The translations under genes were made by a program, and so were the position numbers. Shown in pieces: positions 52,873-61,400 of a stretch of 64,000 nt of DNA. The notes under the pieces are model-generated. The model was not told the DNA's origin and ran no database searches. It was given only the letters and a program-made list of their open reading frames with translations. The stretch is from the NCBI GenBank assembly GCA_034422115.1, contig DAOUJW010000019.1:1-64000 (forward strand). The letters run 5' to 3'. This stretch comes from DAOUJW01 sp034422115 (GTDB taxonomy: Bacteria > Chloroflexota > Dehalococcoidia > Lucifugimonadales > UBA2985). The first letter of the stretch is position 1. Every line of letters starts with the position of its first letter.

Positions 52873-53086
52873 GGTATTCTCTGGGTGTGTTGGTAATGGC
52901 AATTCCTGAAGTGAACCCCGCCTCTTGCCCGCTCATGGTGAGCCTGTCGAACCATTTGAGCGGGCAAAGAACAACCGTGAAGCTCCCGCTCATACCCTTC
53001 GACAGGCTCAGGGTGAGCGGGAAACAAGGTGTATCAGCAGATGTATGCTGTGGCGAGGAGGAACGCCAACAAGCTCCAGGAGTACC
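52873..53086. repeat. Dispersed palindromic repeat A, copy 6
   Basis: About 214 bp from GGTATTCTC to GGAGTACC, with arms CTCATGGTGAGCCTGTCG and CATACCCTTCGACAGGCTCA. Its left end lies 15 bp before the metallopeptidase start. Its right half matches the fragment at 97-176. No gene in 52858-53122. Confidence 0.7.
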
Positions 53087-53122
53087 TTCCCACCGGCCAT
53101 TACACTGCTCCTGTACACGACG

Positions 53123-55531
53123 TCATGCCGTTACCCCGTCCTCCTGCTCCTCTGACTGTCCCAACCTGTAGCCGGCCCGGGGCTCGTTGAAGATGTACCT
53201 GGGGTTGTCGGCCGTCTCCCCCAGCTTCTGGCGCAGCCGCCTCACGTAGCCCCGGACAACACTGAAATCGTCAGGCTCCCTCGTCGACCATACCCGGCTC
53301 ATCAGGCGCTCCCGGCTCAGCGGCCGGCCTACGTTCACCGCAAGCTCGCAGAGCAGGCGGTACTCCGTTTCAGTCAGCGCCACCGTCCGGCCGCCCACCG
53401 TCACCCGGCGCCGGGCGTAGTCCACGGTCAGGTCCTCCAACTGGAATGACCCCTGGTGCGGCTCCCTTGCCGGCGAGTCCCGCCGCTTGAGCGCCGCCCC
53501 CACCCGGGCCACCAGCTCTGTGGGCGAGAATGGCTTGGAGATGTAGTCGTCTGCGCCGCTTTCGAAGGCTTGGGCAAGGTCTCGCTCCTGGCTGCCACCG
53601 TGCCCAGACAGCAGCACCACCGGCGCATCGGTCACCTTTGATATGCGCTGCATCAGCCCCGACCCGTCGGTCCCGGTCATCGCCGAGTCCAGCAACACCA
53701 GGTGGGGCCGCTCCATCACGATGAGCCGCTCCACCTCCTCCGGGTCCCAGGTGGCCGTGGGGGTGTAGCCCGCCTCCGTCAGGGTGTTGCGTACGTGCCA
53801 CAGCACCTGGGGGTCGTCGTCCACCACCAGCACGCGCCCCAGGCCTCTTGCAGCGCGCCGGATGCCGTCTGGAGACAGCCCCGCCTGTTCCATGCGCGGC
53901 GCGGCTTCCTCGGCCACCGGCAGGGTGAAGATGAAGCGGGGCCCTGAGCCGGGGCCGCCGTTCTCAACCCAGATGCGGCCCCCGTGGGCCTCCACGATTC
54001 CCCGGCACACAGCCAGGCCCAGGGCCTCTCCTCCGGTCACGTTATCACCCCTGCTTCCCGCAATGGAGAGCCTGTGGAACAGCAGAGGCAGGGGTTGGGA
54101 CGGCTTGTCCCGGTCCTGGTCGACAACGCAAATCGCCACGTGTGCGTCCTCCAGGCGGGCGCTCACCGTGATGACCGCGTCATCCAGGGAGTGGCTTGCG
54201 GCATTGGAAAGCAGGCGGTCCAGCACCTGGAGCGTCCTCTGCCGGTCCGCCGCGACCTGGGGCAGGTCCGGGGAAATGTCCACCTCCACCGGACTTCCCG
54301 CTCCGCTCTCCCGGAATGACGCCTGAGCCTGTCCCACCAGGAAAGCCACGTCCGTGGGCTCCGGGCTGAGGTGCAGCATCCCGGCCTCAATGCGCGCCAC
54401 CTCCAGCAGGTCCCAGATCAGCCCCCGCATCCGGTCGGCCTGCCACTGGATGATGCCGAAGAACTGGCGGGCTTTGGCAACGTCCAGCCGGGTGATGTCT
54501 TCCATCATGGCGGCGGCGGAACCCTTGATGGAGGTGAGGGGCGCAAGCAGCTCCTGGCTCACCATGCCCAGGAACTCGGCCCGCTGTCGGCCCATATCCT
54601 GCATTGGCGCCAGGTCCTGAAGGGTGACCACCACTGACGTCACGCCGCCATCCTCCGACAGGATGGGCGTGGAGTTGACGATGGCGCTGACCCGGCGCCC
54701 GTCTGGGACCGCGATGACGATCTCCTCGGCCCGCACCATCTCCACGGCGCTCAACGCCCGCGCCAGGGGATACTCCCTGAGGGAGATCTCACGCCCGTCG
54801 GCCCGACGGAAGGTCACCACCTCCAGCAGCTGCTCCGCGGTCTGGTCCGGGTTGCGCAGCTCATCCACAATACGCAGCGCCTCCCGGTTGATGAAGGAAG
54901 CCGTCCCCGTACCGGCGTTGAAGACCACCACGCCCACCGGCGAGGTGTTGACCAGCGTCTCCAGACCGGCCCTGGCCCGCTGCTCGTCACGGTAGCGGCG
55001 GGCGTTGGCGATGACCAGCGCCGCCTGGGAGGCGAACATCACCAGGGTCTCCTCATCCTCCTGGCCGAACTCCCGGCCCTCCTCCTCGTGTGCCAGATAG
55101 ACGGTGCCCACACCAACCCTCCGGTGACGGATGGGCGCCACCAGGAGGGAGGACGCCGAAACCGGGGGCGAGAACTCGGGCATACCCAGTACGCCCAGGT
55201 GGTCAGCGATGTTGGAGACGCGCAGGGGCGCTTCCAGCCCGCTGAGGTACTCGAAGAAGCCCAACCCCTCGGGCATTTCCCAGAACCGCTGGTGCTCTTC
55301 CTCCGTCACCCCGGAGACGAAGAAGTCGGACAGCTCCCCCTTCTCGTCGAGAACGGTTATCGTGCCGTAGCGGGAGCCGGTCAGGGCTCTTGCACTGTCC
55401 ACCACCTCCTGCAACACCGTGTCAAAGTCCAGGCTCTCGTTGATGCGCATGCTGGCCTCGCTCATGCGTGAGAGGCGGTCTCCCGGCGCCTGGCCTTCGG
55501 GTTCCATTTCCGGTTTCTCTTCTCGGTTCAA
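53123..55531 (-). CDS. Single-chain regulator with degenerate histidine kinase (paralogue)
   Basis: An 802-residue paralogue of the protein at 48587-50947 with the same GAF-PAS-kinase-receiver-winged helix order. The kinase has decayed: the H-box reads MVSQELLAPL (Gln326 for the phospho-His), the G1 box reads DQDRDKP instead of DEGRGIP, and the G2 GLGLAV reads EALGLAV. The receiver still has VVDDDPQ, VLLDSAMTG (phospho-Asp) and KPFSPTEL, and the OmpR-type DNA-binding domain is complete. It probably cannot phosphorylate itself; it may be driven by the other protein or act by GAF/PAS ligand binding alone. TTG start with GAGGTG upstream. Confidence 0.9.
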   Translation of the reverse strand: MNREEKPEMEPEGQAPGDRLSRMSEASMRINESLDFDTVLQEVVDSARALTGSRYGTITVLDEKGELSDFFVSGVTEEEHQRFWEMPEGLGFFEYLSGLEAPLRVSNIADHLGVLGMPEFSPPVSASSLLVAPIRHRRVGVGTVYLAHEEEGREFGQEDEETLVMFASQAALVIANARRYRDEQRARAGLETLVNTSPVGVVVFNAGTGTASFINREALRIVDELRNPDQTAEQLLEVVTFRRADGREISLREYPLARALSAVEMVRAEEIVIAVPDGRRVSAIVNSTPILSEDGGVTSVVVTLQDLAPMQDMGRQRAEFLGMVSQELLAPLTSIKGSAAAMMEDITRLDVAKARQFFGIIQWQADRMRGLIWDLLEVARIEAGMLHLSPEPTDVAFLVGQAQASFRESGAGSPVEVDISPDLPQVAADRQRTLQVLDRLLSNAASHSLDDAVITVSARLEDAHVAICVVDQDRDKPSQPLPLLFHRLSIAGSRGDNVTGGEALGLAVCRGIVEAHGGRIWVENGGPGSGPRFIFTLPVAEEAAPRMEQAGLSPDGIRRAARGLGRVLVVDDDPQVLWHVRNTLTEAGYTPTATWDPEEVERLIVMERPHLVLLDSAMTGTDGSGLMQRISKVTDAPVVLLSGHGGSQERDLAQAFESGADDYISKPFSPTELVARVGAALKRRDSPAREPHQGSFQLEDLTVDYARRRVTVGGRTVALTETEYRLLCELAVNVGRPLSRERLMSRVWSTREPDDFSVVRGYVRRLRQKLGETADNPRYIFNEPRAGYRLGQSEEQEDGVTA

Positions 55532-55602
55532 TGCTGCACCTCGTGTGTAGAATTGGTAATTGTGCGGCTAGTGTAGCACATTGCCTTGTCTTTATGAAGG
55601 GG

Positions 55603-55640
55603 TTGTCACAGATAATTCACAAAAATTGTCACTGATAATT
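55603..55640. promoter_or_regulatory. Direct-repeat operator upstream of the methyltransferase gene
   Basis: TTGTCACAGATAATT (55603-55617) and TTGTCACTGATAATT (55626-55640) differ at one base and are 23 bp apart, about two helical turns; a weaker TTACTGACTAATT follows. OmpR/PhoB-type regulators bind such direct repeats. It lies between the divergent pseudo-kinase regulator and the methyltransferase, so it may control both. Confidence 0.55.
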
Positions 55641-55746
55641 TACTGACTAATTTTAGAATTCCCTCTATACTGCTTTTTCGGAAATTCTTACCGGCAGGCG
55701 CTCGCGATTGAAAAGATAGAACAGGTAGGCATAAGGAGGCTAATTC

Positions 55747-56568
55747 TTGACGCAAAATACAGCGGGGACGCCAGACTACACAATGGGTTTCAGCGAGGAG
55801 TTTTTGGAGTCCCTCAGGCGAGTCAGGGCGGAGGCCGAAGCCAGCTATCTGCTCCCGTATCTCAGGCCGGGCTTTCGCCTTCTTGACGTTGGCTGTGGAC
55901 TGGGCGCCATATCATTAGGGCTGGCCAGAGCGGTGTCTCCCGGCGAGATGCACGGCCTGGACATGGAACCGTCGCAGATTGATATGGCACGGTCCAACGC
56001 TCAAATGTACGGGGTAGACAACGCAACGTTCCACGTGGGCGACGCGATTGACCTCCCATTCGAGGACGGCTCCTTCGATGTCGTCTCCTTCCAGAACGTC
56101 ATCATGCACATACCGGACACCCGGAAGGTGTTGGCGGAGGCGAAACGCGTCCTGAAGCCCGGCGGCATCATCGGATGCCGGGAGATGATAACGCAGTCCA
56201 GCTTCACGTACCCGGACTTTGGCATCATCAGAAAAGGGTGGGATATGTTCGAAGATCTGCTGGCCGCCGACGACGGGCACCCACAGATGGGCAAGGAGCT
56301 GAAGGGCCATCTTGTCAAGGCTGGGTACTCGAACATCAAGGTGACCTTATCGTCAAACCTCTTCAGCACACCCGCAGATATCGATTTCATCTATGGTTTC
56401 GTCCAGAAGTGGTTCTTGTCGCCGGAGATTACGGAGGCCGCCGTAAAGTACGGGGCAGCAACTAGAGAACTGTGCGCCGCCATAAGCGCCGCCTATGACA
56501 GGTGGAAGGCCGATCCCGGCGCAGTGCTTAGTGTGGCCTTCGGCGAGGTGGTAGCCAACAAGCCTTAG
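55747..56568 (+). CDS. Class I SAM-dependent methyltransferase
   Basis: A 273-residue methyltransferase: FRLLDVGCGLGAISLGLA (motif I), GLDMEPSQIDMARSNAQMYG (acidic loop), VGDAIDLPFEDGSFDVVSFQ, AKRVLKPGGIIGCREM (UbiE/Coq5-like). The C-terminal half is helical. It has no SMT region-III motif, unlike the sterol methyltransferase-like genes at 15522 and 23924. TTG start with AAGGAGG at 55733-55739. The direct-repeat operator upstream suggests control by a neighbouring winged-helix regulator. The substrate is unknown. Confidence 0.88.
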   Translation: MTQNTAGTPDYTMGFSEEFLESLRRVRAEAEASYLLPYLRPGFRLLDVGCGLGAISLGLARAVSPGEMHGLDMEPSQIDMARSNAQMYGVDNATFHVGDAIDLPFEDGSFDVVSFQNVIMHIPDTRKVLAEAKRVLKPGGIIGCREMITQSSFTYPDFGIIRKGWDMFEDLLAADDGHPQMGKELKGHLVKAGYSNIKVTLSSNLFSTPADIDFIYGFVQKWFLSPEITEAAVKYGAATRELCAAISAAYDRWKADPGAVLSVAFGEVVANKP

Positions 56569-56606
56569 GAAAGGGTCTTACTAACCGTTTTACCCACCAG
56601 AAAACC

Positions 56607-56665
56607 TACCCCTCTTCTTCTCCTTACTGCCCTCGCTGACGCTCAGTTGTTGGGGAGAGGGGTTT
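56607..56665. terminator. Candidate bidirectional terminator
   Basis: ACCCCTCTTC (from 56608) pairs with the GGGGAGAGGGGT ending at 56663, followed by TTTGTT. It separates two convergent genes and marks the left edge of the AT-rich island. The loop is large, so termination strength is uncertain. Confidence 0.35.
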
Positions 56666-56666
56666 G

Positions 56667-56882
56667 TTATCTGATTCCCCGCCGAGATTGGTTTTCCAAT
56701 CTCTCCTCTAACTGCTCAATTCGCTTCATCATCAGTTCATTCAAGGCCAATTGCTCATTAAGCACACCTTGAAGGAACTCCGCTGGTATGTAGCCCTTAT
56801 TCTCTTCAACTCCATCAAGGACACCAACGCCCACCTTCATCCGACCCCAAAGCCGCTTGAAATCATTATCCCTTATAACCAC
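56667..56882 (-). CDS. Small coiled-coil hypothetical protein
   Basis: A 71-residue protein with GTG start and AAGGAG 9 bp upstream. The C-terminal half, from about residue 38, is a heptad-like helix (LNEQLALNELMMKRIEQLEE), suggesting oligomerisation. Family not recognised. It is the first gene of the AT-rich island. Confidence 0.55.
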   Translation of the reverse strand: MVIRDNDFKRLWGRMKVGVGVLDGVEENKGYIPAEFLQGVLNEQLALNELMMKRIEQLEERLENQSRRGIR

Positions 56883-57014
56883 GATACTCTTCTCCTTCTA
56901 TTATACTCCGGTTCTCCAAATCCCTCTGACACACTTATCGCCAGCAAGGGATAAGAACGAAATCCCCTCTGTCACCATCGACCGAGGGGATTCTGCCTGT
57001 TGCGGAGCTAGCTT

Positions 57015-57290
57015 TCAGGCCCTCAAGATATTAGTTTCATTCCGCACAAAAGCATCTATTGGAGCATTGTGCTCTATCAAGATATCTTCTACCTGCTCCT
57101 TGGTTAGCGTCTCAAACGCTACAGCTTGCCCCTCTCCGAAAACTCGATATCGCAGGTTCCTACTCTGCCCCTGATACACGACAAAACCAAGTATACCTCT
57201 GGATGGATCCTCATCGACACTAAATATCTTAGTGTCCCTCTCCGTGTCCAGCTCGAACACCTCACCTTGATTCTTGATCATCTTCCTCAT
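57015..57290 (-). CDS. Small hypothetical protein
   Basis: A 91-residue protein starting at the ATG (MRKMIKN) 5 bp after AAGGAG; an earlier in-frame ATG lies before the ribosome-binding site. It is mixed alpha/beta and charged, with no signal peptide, membrane helix or cysteines. Family not recognised. Confidence 0.6.
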   Translation of the reverse strand: MRKMIKNQGEVFELDTERDTKIFSVDEDPSRGILGFVVYQGQSRNLRYRVFGEGQAVAFETLTKEQVEDILIEHNAPIDAFVRNETNILRA

Positions 57291-57350
57291 GGTGACTCCT
57301 TTCATCTATGCTCTTGCTTTCAGCATACCATAGAACAAGCGAAAACAGAC

Positions 57351-57379
57351 TTGTTCAGTCCGTTCTTGGATGTTATAAT
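57351..57379 (+). promoter_or_regulatory. Sigma70-type promoter of the WYL gene
   Basis: TTGTTC (57351-57356), 17-bp spacer, TATAAT (57374-57379). Transcription would start near 57386, with GGAGGGG just before the ATG at 57418. Confidence 0.6.
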
Positions 57380-57417
57380 CCCAAAGCGTTGCTTTGATGT
57401 TTCTATCGGAGGGGATT

Positions 57418-57714
57418 ATGAATCAGGAGATAATCAACGCCATAAAGAACAAACAACTAATCCGCCTAGACTACGAACCCGGTGTGCGCATCATTGAGCC
57501 TCACACATACGGAAGAAATAGAAACGGCAATGAGTTGCTTCGTGCATATCAAACTGACGGAGCCAGCGCCTCAGGTGAGCAAGAAAACTGGAAGCTCTTT
57601 CGTATAGACAGAATCGAATCACTAGAAGTGCTCTCAGAAACCTTTGACGGCCCTAGAGACGGGTACACCAATGGTGATTCTGCTATGACTAGCGAAATTT
57701 ACGCTGAGCTATAG
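57418..57714 (+). CDS. Stand-alone WYL-domain protein
   Basis: A 98-residue protein consisting only of a WYL-like domain: INAIKNKQLIRLDYEPGVRI, EPHTYGRN, LLRAYQTDGASASGE and WKLFRIDRIESLEVL. WYL domains bind single-stranded nucleic acid or nucleotides and usually regulate phage-defence or transcription genes when joined to a helix-turn-helix, which is absent here. GGAGGGG at 57408-57414 fixes the start. A small regulator or ligand sensor for the island is plausible. Confidence 0.75.
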   Translation: MNQEIINAIKNKQLIRLDYEPGVRIIEPHTYGRNRNGNELLRAYQTDGASASGEQENWKLFRIDRIESLEVLSETFDGPRDGYTNGDSAMTSEIYAEL

Positions 57715-57922
57715 AGCAATCACACGGACCCGGTTGAAACGCAGGAGCATTGTGCAAAGCGCAGTCAGAACGATGCACCTTCTCCCTATCCGCTCTTTCT
57801 TCGATTCTTATCCTTTCTTCAACTACCATTTTCCCTTCTCCTAATCGTAGCAGGTGGAGATAGCCTAATCCCCTGCTCTTGTATTATCTCTAGTCCTGTG
57901 CCTCTTGTGAATCCCGAGCAAC

Positions 57923-58108
57923 TTAGTTCCCTCTTCTCTTCAACACTACCACCACTGCGAACAAGACGACTGCTACTACGAAATACCCAATTGCGAGGCC
58001 TGTCCGGTCGTTGAACTCCGCAACTCCTGCTGTCACGACAAACAAGAGTGCCAGCCCAAAGAGACCCCAAGTAAGAAGCACTTTGAGTACATCACCGAGA
58101 AAGCCCAT
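57923..58108 (-). CDS. Small two-helix membrane protein
   Basis: A 61-residue protein with two membrane helices (LLTWGLFGLALLFVVTAGV and LAIGYFVVAVVLFAVVVVL) and a KRRGN cytoplasmic end. The start is the ATG directly after GGAGGTGAAC; a codon two residues earlier is inside the ribosome-binding site. Function unknown. Positions 57715-57922 hold no gene. Confidence 0.6.
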   Translation of the reverse strand: MGFLGDVLKVLLTWGLFGLALLFVVTAGVAEFNDRTGLAIGYFVVAVVLFAVVVVLKRRGN

Positions 58109-58157
58109 GTTCACCTCCTAACACATTGTTAGGCTGGCAAGAGCATAGCACACCGAG

Positions 58158-58550
58158 CTATCGCAGAGCGAATATGAGTGTCTGATTGTTTGAGCTGGTG
58201 ATAGTCAGTTCGGAGTCGTCGATGTCAAACCCCTTGGCATGGACTAGCAGGTCTAGGTACATCTGCTCCTGCGCGAATAAGTCTTGACTGGGACAACCCC
58301 GCTCCGTCCACTCTAGCTCTTCTATGGTGAAGGATGTTCCCGATACGCTATACCTTCCCCGATAAGAGTTGCACCCGGTCCATCCACTGATACCCCACTC
58401 GTCGGAGAACTCGACCTCTACATCCCCGATAGCCTGACTCCCTGCTATCGAAGTTAGAGTCCATGATGTGCCAGTCACAACCAGAGGTTGTTCTTCCGAT
58501 GTACAGGCTAGCACCATCAGTACCACGATAGCCGGGAGTAGCATCCTCAT
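58158..58550 (-). CDS. META-domain (HslJ-like) lipoprotein
   Basis: A 130-residue lipoprotein: signal peptide with lipobox VLACTS, then a META (DUF306) domain: GTSWTLTSIAGSQA, GWTGCNSYRGRYSVSG and TERGCPSQDLFAQEQMYLDL. HslJ-type proteins are linked to stress or antibiotic resistance in other bacteria. It is preceded by a small secreted protein gene on the same strand 10 bp away, so probably one operon. The META motif is clear even though the gene lies in an otherwise unfamiliar island. Confidence 0.8.
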   Translation of the reverse strand: MRMLLPAIVVLMVLACTSEEQPLVVTGTSWTLTSIAGSQAIGDVEVEFSDEWGISGWTGCNSYRGRYSVSGTSFTIEELEWTERGCPSQDLFAQEQMYLDLLVHAKGFDIDDSELTITSSNNQTLIFALR

Positions 58551-58560
58551 GGCGTTGTGC

Positions 58561-58800
58561 CTACTTCTTGTCATCAGGGTAAGGCTCATCCGTTCCTTCA
58601 CCGGAGTCTGAATGGGCCTCAGTCGTGTCCTCGTCGATGTGATAGGTGTCCGTCCCTGTGGACCCATCCGCATCAATCCAGTGGACTACGACGGGATTCT
58701 TGTCCGTCACCACTTCCTCTGTCGGTTGAGCTGCCACACCCACCAGCGCGAAGAGCGCGAGACCCAGCACCATCAACACCACCAATATCTTGCTCCGCAT
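58561..58800 (-). CDS. Small secreted acidic protein
   Basis: A 79-residue protein with a signal peptide (KILVVLMVLGLALFALVGVA) and a short acidic mature part rich in Asp, Glu, Thr and Ser. GGAGATG lies 4 bp before the ATG. It sits 10 bp upstream of the META lipoprotein. Family not recognised. Confidence 0.6.
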   Translation of the reverse strand: MRSKILVVLMVLGLALFALVGVAAQPTEEVVTDKNPVVVHWIDADGSTGTDTYHIDEDTTEAHSDSGEGTDEPYPDDKK

Positions 58801-58863
58801 AACCCATCTCCTGCGTGTGATGATCCCAGCGTAGGTCAGAAGTGTTAAGAGAGTATGAACGAG

Positions 58864-59025
58864 CTAGGAAACCCCTTTGCCCTCCTTCTCGTCCGCCTTC
58901 TTGAATGTATCCTTGATTTCCTTGATGAGTCCGTTAATGCCCTCTGGCTTTTCGTCCTCTTCATCCCAAGGCTCTTTGCGCTCTGCTTCAACTCTCGGTG
59001 CTTGTATCTGTTCGTCTATTGCCAT
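58864..59025 (-). CDS. Small acidic-basic protein (53 aa)
   Basis: A 53-residue frame starting MAIDEQIQAPRVEAERKE and ending KGKGVS-like (DEKEGKGVS), with GGAGGAGAGAG directly before the ATG. Highly charged, helical, no cysteine. It overlaps the end of the gene at 58988 by 38 bp, which suggests an operon of small proteins. Function unknown. Confidence 0.55.
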   Translation of the reverse strand: MAIDEQIQAPRVEAERKEPWDEEDEKPEGINGLIKEIKDTFKKADEKEGKGVS

Positions 59026-59197
59026 CTCTCTCCTCCGCCAACATCTGCTCTATCTCTTCCGGCGTCCGAGTCCTAACTACCTCTCTCACGATCTCTTCAA
59101 AGGAAGCCGGTAGCGGTGGAGGGTAGATGTAGTTGACTTCCTCCGACTCAGGTGTAACCCTTCTGGGTTTCTTCCTTCTGCGATTCCCGTGTGACAC
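58988..59197 (-). CDS. Small hypothetical protein
   Basis: A 69-residue basic-then-acidic protein (GNRRRKKPRRVTPESEE at the start, TPEEIEQMLAEERDGNRR later). Its end overlaps the 53-residue frame at 58864. The basic N-terminus could bind nucleic acid. No good ribosome-binding site is obvious, so support is moderate. Confidence 0.45.
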   Translation of the reverse strand: MSHGNRRRKKPRRVTPESEEVNYIYPPPLPASFEEIVREVVRTRTPEEIEQMLAEERDGNRRTDTSTES

Positions 59198-59211
59198 TAT
59201 GGCCTCTCTTT

Positions 59212-60147
59212 CTACGCTACCATGTCTGCCCAGCGCAGACGCTTGCCGTGCATCCCTCCAATCAGGTTTGCTATCTGAGTCATTGTATCCGACTTCCTAT
59301 CGCTGTGCCTACCCGCAAATTCGGTTGAATATCTGTGCAGGTGCTTCACGCTGACATGATGGTACACTCCAACGATTCCCCGCTTAAACATCGCCCAAAT
59401 ACTCTCTATCCCGTTTGTGTGCGCCATTCCGTTGACATACTCGCCCTGACTATGCTTGACGGCCTGGTGGAGATGATTGGGGAGTCCCTCGTATGCGAGA
59501 GCCTCGTCAGTGTATATCTGCGCACCAGCTTCAATGTAAGTCTCTATGAAGTTGTGGAGAGTGCGCTTATCAGGATTCGCTATCGGCATTGCTATCACCC
59601 GATTGGTGATTCGGTCCTTGACTCCAACTACGGGAGTCTTGCCGACGGTTCCCCGTCCAGACTTGAGCCTCTTGTCAGAGTGCTTGTTGTGCTCCTTGCC
59701 TCCGATGTAGGTTTCATCTACCTCAACGGGTCCACCAAACAAGCCACCGGGAGACTCCAACGCTCGCCTGATTCTATGTCCCAAATGCCAGGCAGTCTTT
59801 TGGCTCACTCCCAAGTCACGATACAGCTTCATTGACGATACACCCTTGAGGTTTGTGCTCATAAGGTAGATTGCCAACGCCCACTTGCTCAGAGGCAAGT
59901 TAGATCCGTGCATCACGCTCAGAGTCTTTACCGAGAAATCCTTGCGGCAGTCCCCACACCTGAAAGGCTGAGGCTTGCGAGTTGTCCGCTCCCTGATATC
60001 CATTGAACCACAGAAAGGGCAGGCGATGCCATTAGGCCAACGAGATCCTATGAAAAATTGCTCTACCTGGTTTTCGTCTGAGAAGCTATTTACTGCTTCT
60101 ACTATCGTCATTCCCTTCCTGTAAAACTTGCCGGGTGCTTTCCCCAT
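59212..60147 (-). mobile_element. IS1595-family (ISXO2-like) transposase
   Basis: A 311-residue DDE transposase: an N-terminal zinc ribbon (CPFCGSMDI and FRCGDCRKDFS), SKWALAIYLMSTNLKGVSSM, then the catalytic triad in VEVDETYIGGKEH, AQIYTDEALAYEGLP and TNGIESIWAMFKRG. AAGGAGTAAAG precedes the ATG at 60147; the frame upstream is not needed. Complete and apparently active. I could not define the element's terminal inverted repeats or target duplication by eye, so only the gene is placed. Confidence 0.9.
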
Positions 60148-60168
60148 CTTTACTCCTTTCTGGGTAAC

Positions 60169-60197
60169 ATTGTACCACAGAATAGGCGTAAAGTCAA
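60169..60197 (-). promoter_or_regulatory. Promoter of the transposase gene
   Basis: On the minus strand TTGACT (60197-60192), 17-bp spacer, TACAAT (60174-60169), an almost ideal sigma70 promoter with a TG before the -10. The leader before the ATG at 60147 is about 15 bases. Confidence 0.65.
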
Positions 60198-60202
60198 CAC
60201 TT

Positions 60203-61240
60203 TTAGGATTTAGACCACTGACAAGCTCCGCTCTCTTCTCTCTCCCCGCAGGGCCAGAAAGTGAAGTCCAAGAGCCTAATATCTTCCACATCAACATAGT
60301 TGACAGTCACCAACACTCCATTGACGACATCACTTACTTTGGATTGAGAAGAGGTTAGAGAGCATCCAATTTGATATGTGCGCCCAAAGTAGTTCAACTC
60401 TACAGGTGGTGGGATAGTCAACTTCATAAGATTTGCTAGGTTAGACTGCACGTTGGCAAATGACTCAAACATCGAACAAGCCATTGGTAGATGTGCTACC
60501 ATCTCTACAAGCTGGACTCCTACACCCTCACGCTCTATCCAAGTGATATAGTAGCCAGCATCGGTTTTCGAGTTTGCGGTGAAAATGCGCTTTCCTGCTC
60601 CTGCTCCACTTCCCTCTACCATAGTCAAGTCCCAACGACTACTATCACTCCGGTAATAGTCCTCTAGCTCTGAACTGGACACTTCAAGAGCGCAATCCGG
60701 GGAAGCTGAGCATCGGCCAGTCGTATCCTGTATGGGCAGAGATGTGGGAGTCCGTACAACAGGCACATCTATTCCCAAATACGCTCTAGCCTCAGCTTGG
60801 CCTTCGGCAAATACAGCTAAGAGTTCCTCAATGCGCTCTTCCGAACATCTCTCACGACGCAGGATGTCCTCATACTCGTCCTTAGACAGAGAGACGAAAA
60901 TCCTATTAGATATCAACAATCTGCAATCACCAATTCTGGCCCCATATATGTTGAATTCTGGTGAAGTTATGTCTACAGGTATATGGGTAGGAGTTGGTGC
61001 GCTAGTTGGGAATTTCTTGGCAGTCGGTACGGGGATAGGAGTAGCAGTAGGAGCAATCTGCACTGGAGGGTTAACTGACTCCGGAGTCGGAGTCTCTTCT
61101 GTCTCCGTACTTCCTACTGCTACTCCCATGATGAATACAAAGAAGAGTATCGCTGCGTATCCTAGCCACTTGAGTATCGGTAAATTGGTTCTCTGTTTAT
61201 TGGGATCGTAAAACAACTTGGCGGGCCTCCCTGCGACCAT
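60203..61240 (-). CDS. Membrane-anchored exported protein of unknown function
   Basis: A 345-residue protein: short basic cytoplasmic start, one membrane helix (LGYAAILFFVFIMGVAVG, about residues 26-43), a Thr-Pro linker (about 50-85), then an extracytoplasmic region with six or more cysteines (GDCRLLIS, RRERCSEE, GRCSASPDCAL, ACSMFESF, IGCSLTSS, WPCGERE). The repeated Cys suggest disulphides. Family not recognised. Its stop lies 55 bp from the transposase start. Confidence 0.6.
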   Translation of the reverse strand: MVAGRPAKLFYDPNKQRTNLPILKWLGYAAILFFVFIMGVAVGSTETEETPTPESVNPPVQIAPTATPIPVPTAKKFPTSAPTPTHIPVDITSPEFNIYGARIGDCRLLISNRIFVSLSKDEYEDILRRERCSEERIEELLAVFAEGQAEARAYLGIDVPVVRTPTSLPIQDTTGRCSASPDCALEVSSSELEDYYRSDSSRWDLTMVEGSGAGAGKRIFTANSKTDAGYYITWIEREGVGVQLVEMVAHLPMACSMFESFANVQSNLANLMKLTIPPPVELNYFGRTYQIGCSLTSSQSKVSDVVNGVLVTVNYVDVEDIRLLDFTFWPCGEREESGACQWSKS

Positions 61241-61400
61241 AGCCGCTCAGACTACCTAGCCAAGTCGTCCGCTCGGAGATGCTGATACACAGGGAGGCCC
61301 ATATCTTATCTGAGAGCCTATGCATACAGCATCTCCTAACGGAAAAGGAGCGAGACAGACTTGGCTAAGTCACTTAAATGATACCAGTCAAATCCCTTGC

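Noticed and set aside
59150..60300. Complete IS element with terminal inverted repeats
   Set aside because: The transposase is clear, but I could not find matching ends or a target duplication by eye, so the element boundaries are left open.
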